A model generated the notes under the pieces. That model was not told the origin of the DNA. It made no database searches and was given only the letters and a program-made list of their open reading frames with translations. Positions 60,635 through 64,000 of a stretch of DNA of 64,000 nucleotides are shown piece after piece (the first letter of the stretch is position 1; each line of letters begins with the position of its first letter). The stretch is from Pseudoduganella albidiflava (GTDB lineage Bacteria; Pseudomonadota; Gammaproteobacteria; Burkholderiales; Burkholderiaceae_D): NCBI RefSeq assembly GCF_004322755.1, contig NZ_CP036401.1:5084001-5148000 (forward strand), read 5' to 3'. A program made the position numbers and the translations under genes.

Positions 60635-61911
60635 CGCCGCGCCTCCCGGTCCAGCATCCAGCGCCGTTTCTCCAGGATGCGGTCGGTCCTGGCATCGAGC
60701 GCCACGGCGGCGGCGTCGACGCCGATATCGCCATGCGCCACCCGCTCGCCCATCACGCGCAGTTCGGCCAGGATGCTTTCCCATTCCGGCACGCGCGGTT
60801 CGGGCCGCACATTTTCCAGCTGCAGGCGAAATGCCTGTGCCGGGGGATCGCCGGCGAGGCGCGCATCGCTCCAGTTGGCGCGGCGCGGCGGCAGGTTGCC
60901 GGTCAGCGCATTGAACTTCGCCGCGGTGTCCACCTGCGACAGGTATTCGACCAGTTGCCAGGCCGCCTGCTTGTGCCGCGAACTGCTGGCCACCGCCAGG
61001 CTGGAACCGCCGGCCAGCGAGGCGGCGGGGCCGTGCGGACCGGGCATCAGCGCCGTGGCCCAGGTATGCTGCCGGTCCGGCGCCACGCGGCGGCGGAACT
61101 CGCCGATGTTCCACGGTCCGGAAATGTAGAACGACACGTATTCGGTGCTGAACTCGTGGTAGATGTTCGACACCCGCTCCTTCGGTGCCAGCCCCTCGCG
61201 GTACATGTCCGCATACAGTTGCAGCGCGCGCCGGAACGAGGCGCTGCGGAAGTTGCCGTAGCGGCCGCCGTCGCGCAGCAGTTCTTCCGGCTGCTGCAGG
61301 GCCAGCACCAGCAGTGGCGCGAATTCCTCGTGCGGCAGCAGGATCACGTACTTGTCCGGCCCGACGATCTTCTTCACGGCGCGCATCGCCGCCATCCAGC
61401 CTTCCCACGTGGCCGGCATGCGGGCGTGGCCGGCGCGCGCCAGCAGCTCGCGGTTGTAGAACATCACCCGCGTGTCGACATACCAGGGCACGCCGTACAG
61501 CCGGCCATCGATCACGTTGGTCTGCCAGATGCCGGCGAAATAATCTTTCGGGTCCAGCGTGGCCGATGCCGCCACCCGCGCATCGAGCGGCTCGATCGCC
61601 TTCAGCGCCGCCAGTTCGGCCACCCACGTATTACCGAGCTGGAACAGGTCCGGCATCGCCTCGCCGGCGAACGCCGTCAGCAGTTTTTCATGCGCGGCGG
61701 TCCACGGCAGTTGCTGCACGTCGACCTTCACGCCAGGGTACAAGCGCTCGAACTCGGGGATCAGCGCGGTGACGACTTCGCCCTCGCGCCCCATGGCCCA
61801 GAACTTCAGCACGGTGGCGCCATCGTCGGCCGTGCGCGTGCAGGCCGGCAGGCCGGCGGCAAGGCCGGCGGCGAGCAGGCCGCGCATCGCGGTTCGGCGC
61901 CCTTCCTTCAC
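60631..61911 (-). CDS. sugar ABC transporter substrate-binding lipoprotein
   Basis: About 426-aa extracellular solute-binding protein family 1. The GTG at 61911 overlaps the GH144 stop (GTGA), like the other junctions; the ATG at 61887 behind AAGGAAGG is an alternative. N-terminus RRTAMRGLLAAGLAAGLPACT has a lipobox (LPAC) and a twin-arginine pair. Typical features: VLKFWAMGREGEVVTALIPEFE, YPGVKVDVQQLPW and ADMYREG. It should capture oligosaccharides released by GH144 and deliver them to the MalF/MalG pair. Confidence 0.9.
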   Translation of the reverse strand: MKEGRRTAMRGLLAAGLAAGLPACTRTADDGATVLKFWAMGREGEVVTALIPEFERLYPGVKVDVQQLPWTAAHEKLLTAFAGEAMPDLFQLGNTWVAELAALKAIEPLDARVAASATLDPKDYFAGIWQTNVIDGRLYGVPWYVDTRVMFYNRELLARAGHARMPATWEGWMAAMRAVKKIVGPDKYVILLPHEEFAPLLVLALQQPEELLRDGGRYGNFRSASFRRALQLYADMYREGLAPKERVSNIYHEFSTEYVSFYISGPWNIGEFRRRVAPDRQHTWATALMPGPHGPAASLAGGSSLAVASSSRHKQAAWQLVEYLSQVDTAAKFNALTGNLPPRRANWSDARLAGDPPAQAFRLQLENVRPEPRVPEWESILAELRVMGERVAHGDIGVDAAAVALDARTDRILEKRRWMLDREARR

Positions 61912-63329
61912 TTGTCCAGCCACCCGCCGGTGAAGCCGGCACGGACCAGGCCCGTGCGGATGGCGGGATTGGTGCGCATCACGCGCCAGACGAAATCGTT
62001 GCGGTGGTTTTCCGTCATGGCCAGGATCGGGCCCTGGTCGATGCCGAGGTAATCGCCGGCCACCCAGCCCTTGCCCGGCACCACCTTGCCGTGCTGGAGC
62101 CTTGCCTTGAACTCGAAGCTGGGATTGAACGCGTCGAGGAAGCCGTAGCGCCCGTAGATGAAGTCGCCGTAGCGCTCCTTCATGGCCACCACGGCGGGAA
62201 TCGTGATCTCCGGCGCGAACGGCAACGCGCCCGCCACGGCGGTCGGCGCCAGCGTGCAGTCGTCGTAATGTTCCAGGCCGCCCATGCCGCGCGCCGCATA
62301 GCTGCGGAACGGGATCCGCTGCCCCTGCCACGCGAAGGTCTGGTCGACCGGGCCGTCGCTGGCCGTCAGGCCCCACACGTCGGCGCCATAGCCCTTGCAC
62401 TTCAGCGGATTGGCGATCGCGTAGTCGCGCTGCGCGTAGGTGGCGCGGCGGCTGTTCTCGAAGTAGTCGAAGCCCTTGTATCGTTCATTCACCTTGCGCA
62501 TGTAGTCGTCGCGGATGCCGCGGAAGTCGATCCACACATGGCTGTACTGGTGCACGAACAGCGACGGGAACGTCAGGTGCGGCCGGGGTTCGGCGCCATA
62601 CGGGGGCGCGGCCCAGCTGCGCTCATATGTGCTGGTCCACGCCTTCCATGCGTCCGGCCCCAGCGCATGGGCCGGATTGGGCGAGCCCAGCGCCAGCACG
62701 TACAGCAGCATCGCCTCGTTGTAGCCTTTCCAGTCGTACTGGATGAAGCCGTTCTCCGGCCGCCAGCCCAGCGACACGGCCGGCTTGTTGGCCGCGGCCC
62801 ACTGCCAGTCGACCCGCGCATAGATCTCGGCGGCCAGGCGGCGGATCGCCACTTCGTCCGGCTCTTCACGGTCGAAGTACGATTGCGCGAACAGCGCGCC
62901 CGCCAGGAACAGCGCCGTGTCGATCGTCGACAGTTCCACGTTGCCGTAGCGCTGGCCCGTCTTCATGTCCAGGAAGTGGTAGAAGAAACCCTTGTGGCCG
63001 GTCATGCCCGTCTTCGCATCGCCCTGCGGCGCGTCGCGGAAGAAGCGCAGCGTGGCCAGCGTGCGCTCGCGCGCCTGGGCCCGCGTGATATAACCCCGTT
63101 CGACACCGATCGGATACGCCGTCAGGCCGAAGCCGACCGCCGCCACGCTGGAAAACGACGGCGTGGGATGCCGGTCCGGCACCAGGCCGTTGGCCGGATT
63201 GGCCGTCTCCCAGAAGTAGCGGAAGGTGCGTTCCTGCAGGTCGTCGAACAGCGGCGGCAAGGCATTGACGGCGCTGGCCGGCGCGGCCAGCACGCTGGCC
63301 AGCGCCAGCGCGGCGAATGAGCGGCGCAT
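61908..63329 (-). CDS. GH144 endo-beta-1,2-glucanase-like enzyme (glucoamylase-type fold)
   Basis: 473-aa exported protein with signal peptide (MRRSFAALALASVLAAPASA). It matches the PF10091-type 'glucoamylase' family, in which GH144 members such as the Chitinophaga SGL enzyme hydrolyse beta-1,2-glucan to sophoro-oligosaccharides. Typical stretches: LQERTFRYFWETANPANGLVPDR, SVAAVGFGLTAYPIGVERGY, GHKGFFYHFLDM, ELSTIDTALFLAGAL and a conserved YNEAMLLYVLALGSP. ATG 63329 follows a very strong GAGGAGGGACC. Located 9 bp after the TonB receptor stop. Exact linkage specificity is inferred from family and from the GH94 partner. Confidence 0.88.
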   Translation of the reverse strand: MRRSFAALALASVLAAPASAVNALPPLFDDLQERTFRYFWETANPANGLVPDRHPTPSFSSVAAVGFGLTAYPIGVERGYITRAQARERTLATLRFFRDAPQGDAKTGMTGHKGFFYHFLDMKTGQRYGNVELSTIDTALFLAGALFAQSYFDREEPDEVAIRRLAAEIYARVDWQWAAANKPAVSLGWRPENGFIQYDWKGYNEAMLLYVLALGSPNPAHALGPDAWKAWTSTYERSWAAPPYGAEPRPHLTFPSLFVHQYSHVWIDFRGIRDDYMRKVNERYKGFDYFENSRRATYAQRDYAIANPLKCKGYGADVWGLTASDGPVDQTFAWQGQRIPFRSYAARGMGGLEHYDDCTLAPTAVAGALPFAPEITIPAVVAMKERYGDFIYGRYGFLDAFNPSFEFKARLQHGKVVPGKGWVAGDYLGIDQGPILAMTENHRNDFVWRVMRTNPAIRTGLVRAGFTGGWLDK

Positions 63330-63338
63330 GGTCCCTCC

Positions 63339-64000
63339 TCAAAACGCGTAGCGCGCCGACAGCTTCAGCGTGCGCATCGGCCCGCCCATCGCATTGGCCA
63401 GGCCCACGTTCGGGTTGTCGCCGCCATAGCGGTTGGCCGAGCCGGGCTGGCCCACCCAGCCGTCGTAGCCGCCATAGTTGATGCTGTTGAACAGGTTGAT
63501 CACGTCGGCCCGCAGGGTCAGCGCGCCGAAGCGGAAGGCGATGTCCTTGGCGAGGCCGACATCGACCTGCTTGAAGTTGTCGCTCTCGCCCTGGATCGAC
63601 ACGCATTGCGTGGCACCCAGGTGGCAATCGGTCATGCGGAACGGCAGGCCGGAACCGAAGGTCGCCTTCCCCGACAGCAGCAGGCCCCACGGCAGCAGGT
63701 CGCCGGACGTGCCGGCCACGACGAGGCGGTGCTTTTCCACGTCCGCGGAAGGATTCCACTGGCCCGGGTAGCGGCCGTAGGTCCAGTTGAAGATGTCGTT
63801 CTTCCACTCCTTGTTGGTGGTCTGCGCATCGCTGTACGTGTAGGTGGCGGACAGGCTCCAGCGCGAGGCGCGCGAATACGGCTTGTCCAGCTTGAAGTAC
63901 ACGGTCTCGGTGCGCGCCTGGCTGATGAAGTCGCCCAGGACCAGCGTGCCGTACGGGTCGACCGAGCCCCACAGCGGATCGATCGGACTCTGGTCGCGCC
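63339..64000 (-). CDS. TonB-dependent receptor, C-terminal part (partial)
   Basis: The frame is open to the right edge, so only the last 220 residues of an outer-membrane receptor are visible. Beta-barrel features: alternating strands such as SRASRWSLSATYTYSDA, FRMTDCHLGA and DVGLAKDIAFRFGALTLRADVINLFN, and the terminal phenylalanine in LSARYAF that is needed for outer-membrane insertion. Oar-like/carbohydrate receptors have this INLFN(S)INY ending. It would import the glucan or its fragments across the outer membrane before the GH144, ABC and GH94 steps. Confidence 0.85.
   Translation of the reverse strand, partial: RDQSPIDPLWGSVDPYGTLVLGDFISQARTETVYFKLDKPYSRASRWSLSATYTYSDAQTTNKEWKNDIFNWTYGRYPGQWNPSADVEKHRLVVAGTSGDLLPWGLLLSGKATFGSGLPFRMTDCHLGATQCVSIQGESDNFKQVDVGLAKDIAFRFGALTLRADVINLFNSINYGGYDGWVGQPGSANRYGGDNPNVGLANAMGGPMRTLKLSARYAF

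Overview
The window is GC-rich DNA of a Gram-negative, probably soil or plant-litter bacterium. A PEP-CTERM sorting tail, Tat-exported glycosidases, a DUF4148 protein, an RbgA-type GTPase and GGAGAC-like ribosome binding sites fit a Massilia/Duganella-like member of the Oxalobacteraceae (inference, not proven). I found no phage, insertion sequence, CRISPR array, tRNA or rRNA. The gene density is high and many neighbours overlap by exactly 4 nt.

Layout. 1-9 kb: the end of a DNRLRE-like secreted protein, a translationally coupled PEP-CTERM protein and lipoprotein subtilase, an aldo/keto reductase, an SDR, a hexarate/hexuronate-type MFS carrier and small proteins. 9-35 kb: a glucuronoxylan utilisation region. 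It has a LacI-type regulator (likely XylR), a GH67 alpha-glucuronidase divergent from a GH10 xylanase, and an SGNH esterase-GH43-GH115 operon that runs on into a 131-aa unknown and a barstar-like protein. Divergent from that operon is glucarate dehydratase followed by Weimberg-pathway genes (2-keto-3-deoxy-pentonate dehydratase, xylose dehydrogenase, xylonolactonase, xylonate dehydratase), a XylFGH xylose importer and a GH3 beta-xylosidase. Boxes resembling the Xanthomonas/Caulobacter xyl-box lie in the control regions. Xylose and the glucuronate side chain (through glucarate) would both converge on alpha-ketoglutarate semialdehyde; its dehydrogenase is not in the window.

35-50 kb: mostly housekeeping genes: DsbA, an M1 peptidase with a membrane partner, an extradiol dioxygenase, RbgA, a histone-deacetylase-like protein, a MoxR-DUF58-transglutaminase-MltB chain, a small HTH-like protein behind an AT-rich promoter region, and CysM.

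50.5-64 kb: a second carbohydrate locus, all on the minus strand: TonB-dependent receptor (cut by the window end), GH144 endo-beta-1,2-glucanase-like enzyme, ABC importer (binding protein, two permeases), an unassigned 1061-aa multidomain enzyme, a 1286-aa GH94 protein matching the phosphorylase half of cyclic beta-1,2-glucan synthase, and a MalK/UgpC ATPase. This reads as a beta-1,2-glucan uptake and phosphorolysis system, with the 1061-aa protein as its novel component.

Intergenic spaces carry a family of GGGGTCAG...CTGACCCC elements with internal palindromes that differ between copies but stay perfectly self-complementary, and one array of three 112-bp tandem units.
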